From SSF14 sp046331245 (GTDB lineage Bacteria; Actinomycetota; Acidimicrobiia; Acidimicrobiales; Microtrichaceae): 64,000 nt of DNA. The position numbers and the translations under genes are program-made. The stretch is from positions 62,001-126,000 of the forward strand of contig JAXLRH010000011.1 in NCBI GenBank assembly GCA_046331245.1, read 5' to 3'. Under the pieces are notes generated by a model that saw only the letters and a list, made by a program, of their open reading frames with translations, was not told the origin of the DNA and ran no database searches. Of this stretch, positions 7,460-15,814 are shown piece after piece. How positions within the stretch are numbered: the first letter of the stretch is position 1; each line of letters begins with the position of its first letter.

Positions 7460-9797
7460 CGCTCCCGTCGGCCTGCGAGGTCGCAGCCGGCGAGGTCGCG
7501 GGCTCGAGCGTGATCGGCACGGCCTTCGAGGCGGGCGTGCCGGCTTCGATCGAGCGGTGGTCGAGGGCGATGAGCGGGTTGGTCTCGGGGTAGTAGGCGG
7601 CCGCACACCCGGGAGGGGTGTCGTAGGCGACCACGCGGAAGTCGCGCACCCGCCGTTCGCCGTCGGGGAAGTGGCTCACGAGGTCGACGAGCTGGCCGTC
7701 GCGCAGGCCGAGCCGTTCGATGTCGGTGGGGTTCACCATGACGACGAGGCGACCGCCGGAGATGCCGCGGTAGCGGTCGTCGAGCCCGTAGATGGTGGTG
7801 TTGTACTGGTCGTGCGACCGCAGCGTCTGCAGGAGGAGGCCGTTCGCCGGCGTGAGGTCGGCGGCCGCTGAGGCGTCGGCGGTGACGGCGAAGTTGGCCG
7901 CGCCGGTGGCGGTGGGGAACTCACGCCGGTCGCGCGGCGGGTGCGGCAGCTCGAACCCGGCGGGGCTCGCGACGCGGGTGTTGAAGTCGTCGAAGCCGAC
8001 GACCACGCGGGAGATGTGGTCTCGGATGGTGGAGTAGTCGTCGCGGAAGCCGGCCCAGTCGATGCCGGAGTCGCGTCCGAGCAGCGCCTCGGCGATGCCG
8101 GTCACGATGGCGACCTCGCTGCGCAGGTGGTGGTCGGCGGGCTGGAGGACGCCTTGCGAGCGGTGCACCATCCCCATCGAGTCCTCCACGGTCACGAACT
8201 GGTTGCCGGTGGCCTGGAGGTCGACCTCGGTCCGCCCCAGCGTCGGCAGGATGAGCGCGGTGCGGCCGCCGGCGACGTGCGACCGATTGAGCTTGGTCGA
8301 CACGTGCACGGTGAGTCGGGCACGGGCGAGAGCGGCTTCGGCCCGCTCGGTGTCGGGGATCGCACGCACGAAGTTGCCGCCGAGGCAGAACAGCACCTTG
8401 GCGTCGCCGTCGACGAAGGCGCCGATGGCATCGGCGACGTCGTGACCGTCGTCGCGCGGCATCGGCAGCCCGAACTCGGCTTCGAGGCGGTCGAGGAAGG
8501 CGGGCGCCGGACGCTCCCAGATGCCCATCGTGCGGTCGCCCTGCACGTTGGAGTGGCCACGCACGGGGCACAACCCGGCGCCGGGCCGGCCGATGTGGCC
8601 GCCGAGCAGCGCGAGGTTGGTCATCTCGCGGATGGTCTCGACTGCTCCGACGTGCTGGGTGATGCCCATCGCCCAGCAGATGATGAGGCGCTTCGCCCCG
8701 GCGACGTGCTCGAACGCCTCGTCCACGAGCTCGCGTTCGAGGCCGGTCGCGGCGAGCAGGGCATCGGGGTCGAGCGTGGCGAGGTGGGCGGCGAGCTCGT
8801 CGTAGCCGTGGGTGTGGGCCTCGACGAACGCCCGATCGACGGTGCCGGGCGCGATGGCGTCGCGCTCGATGAGCTGGCGGCTCCACCGTTGGAACAGCGC
8901 ACGGTCGGCGCCGAGCCGGATCGGCAGGTGGAGGTCGCTGAGCTCGGTGCCGGCGCCGGCGATGCCGCGCACCCGCTGGGGGTTGCGGAAGCGGAGGAGC
9001 CCTGCCTCGGGCAGCGGGTTGATCGCGATGATCGTGGCGCCGCCGCGCTTGGCCTCCTCGAGCGTCGACAGCATCCGGGGGTGGTTCGTGCCGGGGTTCT
9101 GCCCGACCACGAGGATGACGTCGGCCTCGGCGAAGTCGGCGAGCCGCACCGAGCCCTTGCCGACGCCGATGGCCGCGCCGAGTGCGACGCCGGTGGCCTC
9201 GTGGCACATGTTCGAGCAGTCGGGGAGGTTGTTCGTCCCGAACGCCCGCACCATCAGCTGGTAGACGAACGCCGCCTCGTTGCTGGTGCGGCCCGACGTG
9301 TAGAACACGGCCTCGTCGGGGGAGTCGAGCGAGCGGAGCTCGTCGGCGACGAGGGCGAACGCGTCGTCCCAGTCGATGGGGGAGTAGTTGGTCGCGCCCG
9401 GCCGCCGCACCATCGGCCGGGTGAGGCGGCCCTGGCGCCCGAGCCAGTAGTCGGTGCGCTCGGCGAGCTCGTCGACGGAGTGCTGGGCGAAGAACACCGG
9501 CCCGATGCGCTCGGTGGTCGCCTCCTCGGCCACGGCCTTCGTGCCGTTCTCGCAGAACTCGATGCGGTGGCGGTGGGCCGGGTCGGCCTCGGGCCAGGCG
9601 CAGCCGGGGCAGTCGAACCCCTCGGGCTGGTTGATGACGTTGAGGGTGCGGGCGGTGCGGGTGACGCCCATGTGCTCGATCGAGCGGCGGAGCGAGACCG
9701 CGACAGCGGTCACGCCGGCGGCGGCGGAGGACGGCGTGCCGACCTCGAGGTCGCGCTCGTCGATATCGCCCGCGTCGCCGCCGTCGTGGCGGCTCAT
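7440..9797 (-). CDS. FdhF/YdeP-family molybdopterin oxidoreductase
   Basis: A 785-residue homologue of the formate dehydrogenase alpha-subunit-like YdeP family. It carries the family cysteine-containing motifs FDCPGCAWP and FCENGTKA near the N-terminus. The active-site region reads CSNMCHEATG, with a cysteine where E. coli FdhH has selenocysteine. MGD-binding segments (VVGQNPGTNHPRM, CWAMGITQHVGAVE) and a C-terminal molybdopterin-dinucleotide domain follow. There is no Tat signal, so it is probably cytoplasmic. YdeP relatives are linked to acid resistance and their electron acceptors are uncertain. No accessory fdhD, NADH-coupled subunit or molybdenum-cofactor gene lies nearby. Confidence 0.9.
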   Translation of the reverse strand: MSRHDGGDAGDIDERDLEVGTPSSAAAGVTAVAVSLRRSIEHMGVTRTARTLNVINQPEGFDCPGCAWPEADPAHRHRIEFCENGTKAVAEEATTERIGPVFFAQHSVDELAERTDYWLGRQGRLTRPMVRRPGATNYSPIDWDDAFALVADELRSLDSPDEAVFYTSGRTSNEAAFVYQLMVRAFGTNNLPDCSNMCHEATGVALGAAIGVGKGSVRLADFAEADVILVVGQNPGTNHPRMLSTLEEAKRGGATIIAINPLPEAGLLRFRNPQRVRGIAGAGTELSDLHLPIRLGADRALFQRWSRQLIERDAIAPGTVDRAFVEAHTHGYDELAAHLATLDPDALLAATGLERELVDEAFEHVAGAKRLIICWAMGITQHVGAVETIREMTNLALLGGHIGRPGAGLCPVRGHSNVQGDRTMGIWERPAPAFLDRLEAEFGLPMPRDDGHDVADAIGAFVDGDAKVLFCLGGNFVRAIPDTERAEAALARARLTVHVSTKLNRSHVAGGRTALILPTLGRTEVDLQATGNQFVTVEDSMGMVHRSQGVLQPADHHLRSEVAIVTGIAEALLGRDSGIDWAGFRDDYSTIRDHISRVVVGFDDFNTRVASPAGFELPHPPRDRREFPTATGAANFAVTADASAAADLTPANGLLLQTLRSHDQYNTTIYGLDDRYRGISGGRLVVMVNPTDIERLGLRDGQLVDLVSHFPDGERRVRDFRVVAYDTPPGCAAAYYPETNPLIALDHRSIEAGTPASKAVPITLEPATSPAATSQADGSVSPPAR

Positions 9798-9807
9798 CGC
9801 GGTGCGC

Positions 9808-10239
9808 TCAGCTGACGCGGAAGCACCAGTTGACCTGCTTGGCGGTCGCCGGGCCGTCGAGCTTCTTCCAGACGAAGGCGTCCACGCACTGCCGCGGCGA
9901 GTCGAGCTTGGGGATGCGCCGGCCGGGCGCCGGGTCGTACTCCACGGTGCCGAGGCTCGGCGCCTTGCGCAGCCCGTCCTGGTCGGTCTCGGTGACGTCG
10001 TTGGTGATCTTCTTGCCGTTGATCACGAGGTAGGCGTCGTAGCCGTCGACGAGGTCGATGCCCACCGTGGACTGCGAGAGCACCTCGGTGCCGCTGGCCG
10101 GGATGAGCCGCTCGACGTAGGACGGCTTGGACAGGCTCGCCTCGTCGGACCCCGTGATCGCGTTGTTGTTCACGTACACGAGGATGCCGACCATGGCGGC
10201 GACGAGGAGCAGGAGGATCGCCTTGATCTGGATCGGCAC
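9808..10239 (-). CDS. Small single-span membrane protein
   Basis: A 143-residue protein starting at a GTG (MPIQIKAILLLLVAAMVG). It has one N-terminal membrane anchor at about residues 6-23 and an extracytoplasmic domain of about 110 residues. Two cysteines (in RQCVDAF and NWCFRVS) could form a disulfide in the exported domain. The frame stays open far upstream, but that part is antisense to the kinase and is not coding. A purine-rich GGGAGCAG lies about 10 nt before the GTG. The function is unknown. It is divergent from the PASTA kinase and follows it by only 87 bp. Confidence 0.7.
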   Translation of the reverse strand: MPIQIKAILLLLVAAMVGILVYVNNNAITGSDEASLSKPSYVERLIPASGTEVLSQSTVGIDLVDGYDAYLVINGKKITNDVTETDQDGLRKAPSLGTVEYDPAPGRRIPKLDSPRQCVDAFVWKKLDGPATAKQVNWCFRVS

Positions 10240-10311
10240 GGGGCCATTCTGCTCCCTGCGGACAGGGGTCACACAGTCGGCGCCTCCAACAACGGCATCG
10301 GTGCTCACAAC

Positions 10312-10317
10312 TAAGGT
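10312..10317 (+). promoter_or_regulatory. Candidate -10 element of the PASTA kinase gene
   Basis: TAAGGT ends 9 nt before the ATG of the kinase gene in the 87-bp divergent intergenic region. No good -35 hexamer is visible; a leaderless or near-leaderless transcript is inferred. Confidence 0.4.
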
Positions 10318-10326
10318 GAGCGCGTC

Positions 10327-12420
10327 ATGTCGTCGCGTCCGTTCGAGCGAGGGTCGATCGTCGCCGATCGATACCGCATCATCGCCCCCCTCGGGGGCGG
10401 AGCCTCGGCCAACGTGTACCTGGCCGACGATCTGCAGCTCGGCCGACGGGTCGCGGTGAAGGTGCTGCGGGAGGCGCTGGCCCAGGATGCGGCGTTCCTC
10501 AAGCGGTTCCGGGCCGAGACCATGTCGGTCGCGGCGCTGAACCACCCGAACATCATGCACGTCTACGACTCGGGCGAGCACCGGGAGGGCACGGCGACGC
10601 CGATCCCGTTCCTCGTGATGGAGTTCGTGGGCGGCGGCAGCCTGCGGGCCGTCCTCGACGCCGGGCCGGCGTTCAGCCCGAGCCAGGCGCTGGTGATGGG
10701 CCTCGATGCGGCGCGTGGCCTCGAGTACGCCCATCAGCAGGGGTTCGTGCACCGGGACATCAAGCCGGCGAACCTCCTGTTCGGCGAGGAGGGTCGGCTC
10801 CGCATCGCCGACTTCGGCCTGGCGCGGGCGCTGGCCGAGGCCACGTGGACCGAGCCCGAGGGCATCCTCCTCGGCACGGCCAAGTACTCCGCTCCCGAGC
10901 AGGCGCTCGGCCGTCCGGTCGACGGGCGGTCCGACGTGTACTCCCTGGCTCTGGTGCTGGTGGAGGCCGTCACCGGGGTGGTTCCCTTCGCCCGCGACAC
11001 CATCCAGGGCACGCTCATGGCCCGAACCGAGCGGGATCTCGAGGTGCCGAGGTCGCTCGGGCGGCTCGCTCCCGTGCTCGAGCGGGCCGGCCGGCTCGAT
11101 CCGGAGCTGCGGCCCGACGCCGGCGAGCTGGTCATCGCGTTCTACGCGGCCTCCGAGGACATGGAGCGCCCCAAGCCGATCAAGCTCCCTGGAGCGATCC
11201 CGGTCTCGGCCCTCGAGTCGCTGGTCGCCGCCGCCGAGCCGGCGGCGGCAGTGGCGCCGACGGCGGATGCGGCCACGACGACGGCCACCGACGAGTTCCC
11301 CACGGTGGACCGCGGCGACGACGTCACGCTCATCGCCGCTCCCGATCAGACGCAGGTGCTGCGTGTCGGCGCCGGCGGCGGGTCCGACACGGGGAACGTC
11401 GCCACGGCGGTCCGGCCCAGCGTGGCTCCGGCGGCCGGTGGTGGTGGCATCGACATCCCCCTCGACGACAGCGCGCCCCCGGTTTCCCGTGGCGGCGACG
11501 AGGTCGACGACGACGACGAGGTCGAGGGCCGGTGGACGTGGATGGTCGCGAGCATCCTCATCGTCGCGCTCCTCGCCGGCGCCGCGTCGGTGTGGTGGTT
11601 CGCGATCCGCATCCCGACCCATTCGGTCATCGACGCGAGCGGTCTCTCGGTGAGCGAGGCGACACGTGACCTCGTCGACCTCGGGTTCAAGGTGGACACC
11701 ACCTTCGTGCGGAAGGACGGCACCAAGCGCAACGAGGTCGTGGGGCAGACACCGAAAGCGGGCACCGAGCGCCAGGAGGGGTCGAAGGTGGTGCTCACGG
11801 TCTCGCTCGGCAACACGCTGGTGGCGGTGCCGGAGCTGTCGTCGGCCATGAGCGAGGCCACCGTGCTGGACACCCTGAAAAGCGCCGGCCTGAAGGTCGG
11901 CACGAAGGCCACCCCGTACGACGAGGTCGTGCCGAGCGGCTTCCTCATCTCGGCCCTCGCCGAGACGGCGCCCGACGCGACGGGCCTCGTCCCGAAGGGC
12001 ACGAAGGTCGACCTCGTCGTCTCCGCCGGCCCCCAGCCGCGAACCATGCCGCCCGGTCTCGTCGGTCAGCCGATCGACTCGGTCACCCGGCAGTTGGCCG
12101 AGCTGAAGCTGGGCATCAACGTGACCGAGGAGTTCAGCGATCAGCCGATCGGCACGGTGCTGGCCCTCAACTACGCGGACAACGCACCGGTCGCCCGGGA
12201 CACGGTCGTCGAGGCGACGGTTTCCAAGGGTCCCGAGCTGTTCCCGATTCCCAACGTGATCGGCCAGAACGGCATCCAGGCCACGAAGACCCTGCAGAAC
12301 GCCGGTTTCGGCGTCGCCGGCATCACCGGATCGCCGACGGCCCCGGTCGTCGGCGTGGCTCCCACCGTCGGTGAGATGCACCCGAAGGGCACGGCGGTCC
12401 AGATCCTCACCAACGGGTGA
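10327..12420 (+). CDS. PASTA-domain Ser/Thr protein kinase (PknB/Stk type)
   Basis: Membrane receptor kinase of the family that couples muropeptide or lipid II sensing to division and wall synthesis. The 697-residue protein has a cytoplasmic kinase domain with the glycine loop LGGGASANVY, catalytic lysine K45 (VAVKVL), HRDIKPAN at about residue 142 and DFGLA at about 162. A low-complexity juxtamembrane linker (about residues 270-400) follows, then one membrane span at about 403-425 and four extracellular PASTA repeats to the C-terminus. Start at ATG 10327. It is not beside the usual pbpA/rodA/ftsW cluster, so it is likely an additional paralogue. Confidence 0.95.
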   Translation: MSSRPFERGSIVADRYRIIAPLGGGASANVYLADDLQLGRRVAVKVLREALAQDAAFLKRFRAETMSVAALNHPNIMHVYDSGEHREGTATPIPFLVMEFVGGGSLRAVLDAGPAFSPSQALVMGLDAARGLEYAHQQGFVHRDIKPANLLFGEEGRLRIADFGLARALAEATWTEPEGILLGTAKYSAPEQALGRPVDGRSDVYSLALVLVEAVTGVVPFARDTIQGTLMARTERDLEVPRSLGRLAPVLERAGRLDPELRPDAGELVIAFYAASEDMERPKPIKLPGAIPVSALESLVAAAEPAAAVAPTADAATTTATDEFPTVDRGDDVTLIAAPDQTQVLRVGAGGGSDTGNVATAVRPSVAPAAGGGGIDIPLDDSAPPVSRGGDEVDDDDEVEGRWTWMVASILIVALLAGAASVWWFAIRIPTHSVIDASGLSVSEATRDLVDLGFKVDTTFVRKDGTKRNEVVGQTPKAGTERQEGSKVVLTVSLGNTLVAVPELSSAMSEATVLDTLKSAGLKVGTKATPYDEVVPSGFLISALAETAPDATGLVPKGTKVDLVVSAGPQPRTMPPGLVGQPIDSVTRQLAELKLGINVTEEFSDQPIGTVLALNYADNAPVARDTVVEATVSKGPELFPIPNVIGQNGIQATKTLQNAGFGVAGITGSPTAPVVGVAPTVGEMHPKGTAVQILTNG

Positions 12421-12486
12421 CGCGGAGCGCGCGCTCCGTGGCGAGCATCCCTCACTTGCGGAAGGCGCGCCCCTAAGGTTCGCATC

Positions 12487-12574
12487 CAACGACGGAGCTG
12501 GTTGGGGCGGTCTGCCTACGTGGTGTTCCCCAGCCGCCGCGACGAGGCGGCCGCCCCAACCAGCTCCGTCGTTG
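12487..12574. repeat. Perfect 24-bp inverted repeat between convergent genes
   Basis: The arm at 12487-12510 (beginning CAACGACGGAGCTGG) is the exact reverse complement of 12551-12574. The 40-nt centre contains a further small hairpin (GCCGCC/GGCGGC). It sits in the 190-bp gap between the convergent kinase and lipoprotein genes, where a bidirectional terminator could act, but no U-tract follows on either strand. It is not related in sequence to the palindromes at 35.5 and 57.0 kb. The rest of 12421-12610 shows nothing else. Confidence 0.85.
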
Positions 12575-12610
12575 CAGCCGGCGTGTGCAGCCGGCGAGTG
12601 TGGTCGAGCG

Positions 12611-13549
12611 TCAGCCGGGGGTGACGACGGCTGCGGCGACGATGTGGCGGAGGGCCACGTCCTCGGGCGACTCGACGGGGTTCGCCGAGGTGTCGACCTG
12701 GCGGAGCGGGCCGACCCGGCAGCCGCTCAGCACGAGCCCGCCACCGAGGGGACGGATGATGCACTCGCGCTGCGAGGTCGGGCCCTGCGTGATCGTGTGG
12801 ATGCCGGTCTCCTTGGCGTCCGAGTACGTGACGAACGTGGAGAGCTCGCCGAGCGCCACCTGGTACGCGACCTTCGGGGAGAACGTCTGCGCGGTGATCG
12901 TCCACTGGAAGGAGCCGGTTCCGTCGGCCGTGCGGCGTTCGGTGACCCAGACGTCGGGCCGGTACGTCTGCGTGCCGAGCAGGGGGAGCGACGGGCCGAG
13001 CGAGTCGGGCAGCGTCGACTCGTCGGGTGAGGTGACGGCGGCGGTCAGGGTGGCGATGGCGGCGTCGTAGCTCTCGGCGGTGGAGGTGCCGTAGTGGAAG
13101 GCGACGACCCGGCCGTCGCCCAGCTTCACGACCGGCTCGCCGGCGCCGCCGCCCACGTGACCGGTCCAGGGCGCGGCGTACGCGGTGACGATGAACCCGG
13201 TGTCCCCGGCCGAGCCGTAGGCAGCCGTCCATCGAGGCGGACCGGGGTAGTCGGTGCCGCCGAGGTTTGCGCCGTCGTAGGTGCCGGGCTGCGTGAAGGT
13301 GGAGGTGTACTCCTCCGCGGTCGAGGTCACGACGTAGCGCTGCACGTCGGTGGGCGCCGGAACGGTGAGCTGTGCCGGCGGGATCGTGCCGGGGGCACGG
13401 CTCGAGCCGGTCGCGGTCGTGGCGGAGGCGGCGACGGTGGTCGTCGCGCGCGCCTCGTCGTCGGACGACGAGCAGCCGCCGAGCAGGACGGCGGCGACCG
13501 CCAGCGCGGCGACCGGGATGCCCGGTCGCCCGCGCCGTGCGGACGTCAC
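12611..13549 (-). CDS. Secreted lipoprotein of unknown function
   Basis: A 312-residue lipoprotein: signal peptide residues 1-25 with lipobox LLGGC (lipidated C26), then a Ser/Thr/Ala-rich linker to about residue 60. A globular domain follows, with two cysteines near the end (RECIIRP and SGCRVGP) that may pair. No family was recognised. The GTG start gives a proper n-region (MTSARRGRP). The gene converges on the kinase, with the 24-bp inverted repeat between them. The SCP2 gene, on the same strand, ends 7 nt upstream of this start, so they may form one operon. Confidence 0.75.
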   Translation of the reverse strand: MTSARRGRPGIPVAALAVAAVLLGGCSSSDDEARATTTVAASATTATGSSRAPGTIPPAQLTVPAPTDVQRYVVTSTAEEYTSTFTQPGTYDGANLGGTDYPGPPRWTAAYGSAGDTGFIVTAYAAPWTGHVGGGAGEPVVKLGDGRVVAFHYGTSTAESYDAAIATLTAAVTSPDESTLPDSLGPSLPLLGTQTYRPDVWVTERRTADGTGSFQWTITAQTFSPKVAYQVALGELSTFVTYSDAKETGIHTITQGPTSQRECIIRPLGGGLVLSGCRVGPLRQVDTSANPVESPEDVALRHIVAAAVVTPG

Positions 13550-13556
13550 CGCGGAA

Positions 13557-13964
13557 CTACTCCGTGATCTCTTGGATGCGCTCGGCGACCTTGGCGGCGA
13601 CCGGGTCCTGACCGCCGGCCTGCAGCGCCATCATCTTCGTCATGTCGCCCTGCACCTTGATCTTGCCGGCCATGAACGCCTGCATGCCCGCCTGCGGGTT
13701 GCCGTCGACGATGATCGCCTTGGCCGTCAGGTAGTCGACGGTGACGGTGAGGTCGGGGTTCTCGAGCTCGCCGAGGCCGAGGTTCATGATGCCCTCGGAC
13801 GTGTCCATGAAGGCCTTCACGTCGGTGTCGCCGAACGGCACCTCGGTGATGATCTGGTTCATGCGCACCGAGTGCGCCGGCGCCGGGGCCTCACCCTCGA
13901 ACTCCTCGCGGATCGCGTGTGCGGCTTCGACCCATTCGGGGGTCAGGAACTGGTACTTGGCCAT
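13557..13964 (-). CDS. SCP2 sterol-binding-domain protein
   Basis: A 135-residue soluble protein with the SCP2 lipid-binding fold: alternating strands followed by the signature region containing MAGKIKVQGDMTKMMAL near residues 100-116, a typical end for stand-alone bacterial SCP2 proteins. The longer open frame to 14066 is not used. The ATG at 13964 is preceded by the strong ribosome-binding sequence GAGGAAG and gives the family N-terminus MAKYQFLTPEWV. The ligand is unknown; members bind acyl-CoA or other lipids. It is divergent from gatC and is probably cotranscribed with the lipoprotein gene downstream. Confidence 0.88.
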   Translation of the reverse strand: MAKYQFLTPEWVEAAHAIREEFEGEAPAPAHSVRMNQIITEVPFGDTDVKAFMDTSEGIMNLGLGELENPDLTVTVDYLTAKAIIVDGNPQAGMQAFMAGKIKVQGDMTKMMALQAGGQDPVAAKVAERIQEITE

Positions 13965-14067
13965 CTGAGGCTTCCTCTTCTCGATCACGGAGCTGAACGG
14001 CGTCACTGTAGCGAGCGGCCCCGCCCGGTGCGGGGCGAACGGTGCCGGGGCGGGAGGGGCCAGCACC

Positions 14068-14073
14068 TAGGAT
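14068..14073 (+). promoter_or_regulatory. Candidate -10 element of gatC
   Basis: TAGGAT ends 8 nt before the gatC ATG. It would drive gatCAB and probably the lipoprotein genes behind it from a leaderless start. No -35 consensus is visible. Confidence 0.4.
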
Positions 14074-14081
14074 CGGGACCC

Positions 14082-14384
14082 ATGCCCGAACGCATCTCCC
14101 GCGACGACGTCGCCTCGGTGGCGAAGCTGGCCCGGCTGCGTCTGTCCGACGCCGATCTCGACCGCGCCACGTCGCAGCTGGGCGACATCCTCGACCACGC
14201 CCGCGACATGGCCGCCCTCGACCTCGACGGCGTCGAGCCCACCTCCCACCCCTATCCGCTCGGCAACGTGCTGCGTGACGACGTCGCCGCGCCGTCGCTC
14301 GATCGCGACGAGGTGCTCGCCGCGGCGCCGCTCGCCGAGGCCGGCATGTTCCGCGTGCCGCCGGTGATCGGGGAGGAGCCGTGA
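14082..14384 (+). CDS. gatC: Asp-tRNA(Asn)/Glu-tRNA(Gln) amidotransferase subunit C
   Basis: Small subunit (100 residues) that clamps GatA to GatB in the amidotransferase converting misacylated Glu-tRNA(Gln) and/or Asp-tRNA(Asn). The family pattern is visible: ISRDDVASVAKLARL at the N-terminus, LDGVEPTSHP in the middle, and LRDD followed by APLAEAGMFRVPPVI at the end. The stop overlaps the GTG of gatA by 4 nt. The order gatC-gatA-gatB with two 4-nt overlaps indicates one translationally coupled operon. Confidence 0.96.
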   Translation: MPERISRDDVASVAKLARLRLSDADLDRATSQLGDILDHARDMAALDLDGVEPTSHPYPLGNVLRDDVAAPSLDRDEVLAAAPLAEAGMFRVPPVIGEEP

Positions 14385-15814
14385 CCGCTGCGTCGCCCAC
14401 GGCCCTGGAGATCGCCGCATCGGTGCGCTCCGGCGAGCGCTCGGCCGTCGAGGTGGTGGAGGCGTCGCTCGCCGCCATCGCCGCCGCCGATCCCGAGCTC
14501 CACGCGTTCAACCTGGTGATCGACGACGAGGCACGTGCTGCTGCCGCCGAGGTCGACCGCCGGGTCGCAGCGGGGGAGGACGTCGGCCCGCTGGCGGGCG
14601 TCCCGATCGCCATCAAGGACAACATGTGCACGCGGGGCATCCCCACGACGTGCAGCTCGCGCATCCTCGACGGCTGGCGCCCGCCCTACGACGCGACCGT
14701 CGTGCAGCGACTCGCCGCGTCGGGCGCGATCCTCGTGGGCAAGACCAACATGGACGAGTTCGCAATGGGGAGCTCCACGGAGAACTCGGCGTTCGGTCCC
14801 ACCCGCAACCCCCGCGACACCACCCGCGTGCCCGGCGGCTCGTCGGGCGGGTCGGCGGCGGCGGTCGCCGCGGGCATGGTGCCCGTGTCGCTCGGCTCCG
14901 ACACCGGCGGTTCGATCCGCCAGCCGGCGGCGCTGTGCGGCGTCGTCGGGGTGAAGCCGACCTACGGGGCGGTCTCGCGCTTCGGGCTCGTGGCGTACGC
15001 GAGCTCGCTCGACCAGATCGGCCCGTTCGCCAACAACGTGGCCGACGCCGCGGTGTTGCTGGAGGCGATCGCCGGTCACGACGCCATGGACTCGACGTCG
15101 ATCCCCGAGGCGTTCGCTCCGGTCGGCCCGCATCTGGGCGACGGCGTCGCCGGCCTCCGCGTCGGGCTCCCGGCGGAGTTCCTCGGCGAGGGCATCGCGC
15201 CCGACGTGCGACGCCGGGTGGAGGCGGCGGCCGAGGCGCTTGCCGCGGCCGGCGCCGAGGTGGCGGAGACGTCGGTCCCGTCGGCGGCCTACGCGCTGTC
15301 GGCGTACTACATCATCGCCCCGGCCGAGGCGTCGTCGAATCTGTCGCGGTTCGACGGCGTGCGGTTCGGGCTGCGTGTCGACGCTTCGACCACGCCTGAG
15401 ATGTACGACGCGACCCGCAGCGAGGGGTTCGGCGCCGAGGTGAAGAACCGCATCATGCTCGGCACCTACGCCCTGTCCGCGGGCTACTACGACGCCTACT
15501 ACGGCACGGCGCAGAAGGTGCGCACGCTGCTGCTGCGCGACCTGGCCGCCGCCTACGAGCAGTTCGACGTGCTGCTCACGCCCACGTCTCCGACCACGGC
15601 CTTCCGCATCGGCGAGATCGTCGACGACCCGATGACGATGTACCTCAACGACATCTGCACGATCCCCACCAACCTCGCCGGGCACCCGGCGATGTCGGTG
15701 CCGTTCGGCGTCGGCGACGACGGCCTGCCCGTCGGCGTGCAGGTGCTGGCCCCGGCCCTCGGCGAGACGGTCATGTTCCGTGTCGCCGCCGTCCTCGAGG
15801 AGGCGAACCGGTGA
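14381..15814 (+). CDS. gatA: Asp-tRNA(Asn)/Glu-tRNA(Gln) amidotransferase subunit A
   Basis: Amidase-signature subunit that releases ammonia from glutamine. The 477-residue product contains the catalytic lysine in AIKDNM, the signature GGSSGGSAAAVAAG with the cis-serine, and the nucleophile serine in SDTGGSIRQPA. The channel and interface segments KPTYGAVSRFGLVAYASSLDQ are normal. GTG start overlaps gatC (GTGA), and the stop overlaps the GTG of gatB in the same way. Full length for the family. Confidence 0.98.
   Translation: MTAASPTALEIAASVRSGERSAVEVVEASLAAIAAADPELHAFNLVIDDEARAAAAEVDRRVAAGEDVGPLAGVPIAIKDNMCTRGIPTTCSSRILDGWRPPYDATVVQRLAASGAILVGKTNMDEFAMGSSTENSAFGPTRNPRDTTRVPGGSSGGSAAAVAAGMVPVSLGSDTGGSIRQPAALCGVVGVKPTYGAVSRFGLVAYASSLDQIGPFANNVADAAVLLEAIAGHDAMDSTSIPEAFAPVGPHLGDGVAGLRVGLPAEFLGEGIAPDVRRRVEAAAEALAAAGAEVAETSVPSAAYALSAYYIIAPAEASSNLSRFDGVRFGLRVDASTTPEMYDATRSEGFGAEVKNRIMLGTYALSAGYYDAYYGTAQKVRTLLLRDLAAAYEQFDVLLTPTSPTTAFRIGEIVDDPMTMYLNDICTIPTNLAGHPAMSVPFGVGDDGLPVGVQVLAPALGETVMFRVAAVLEEANR

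Noticed and set aside
7440..9797. Selenocysteine at the oxidoreductase active site
   Set aside because: The position homologous to FdhH Sec is a normal cysteine codon (CSNMCH) and the frame has no internal TGA.
12487..12574. Ends of an insertion sequence
   Set aside because: Only 40 bp separate the arms, there is no transposase fragment, and no flanking direct repeats were seen.
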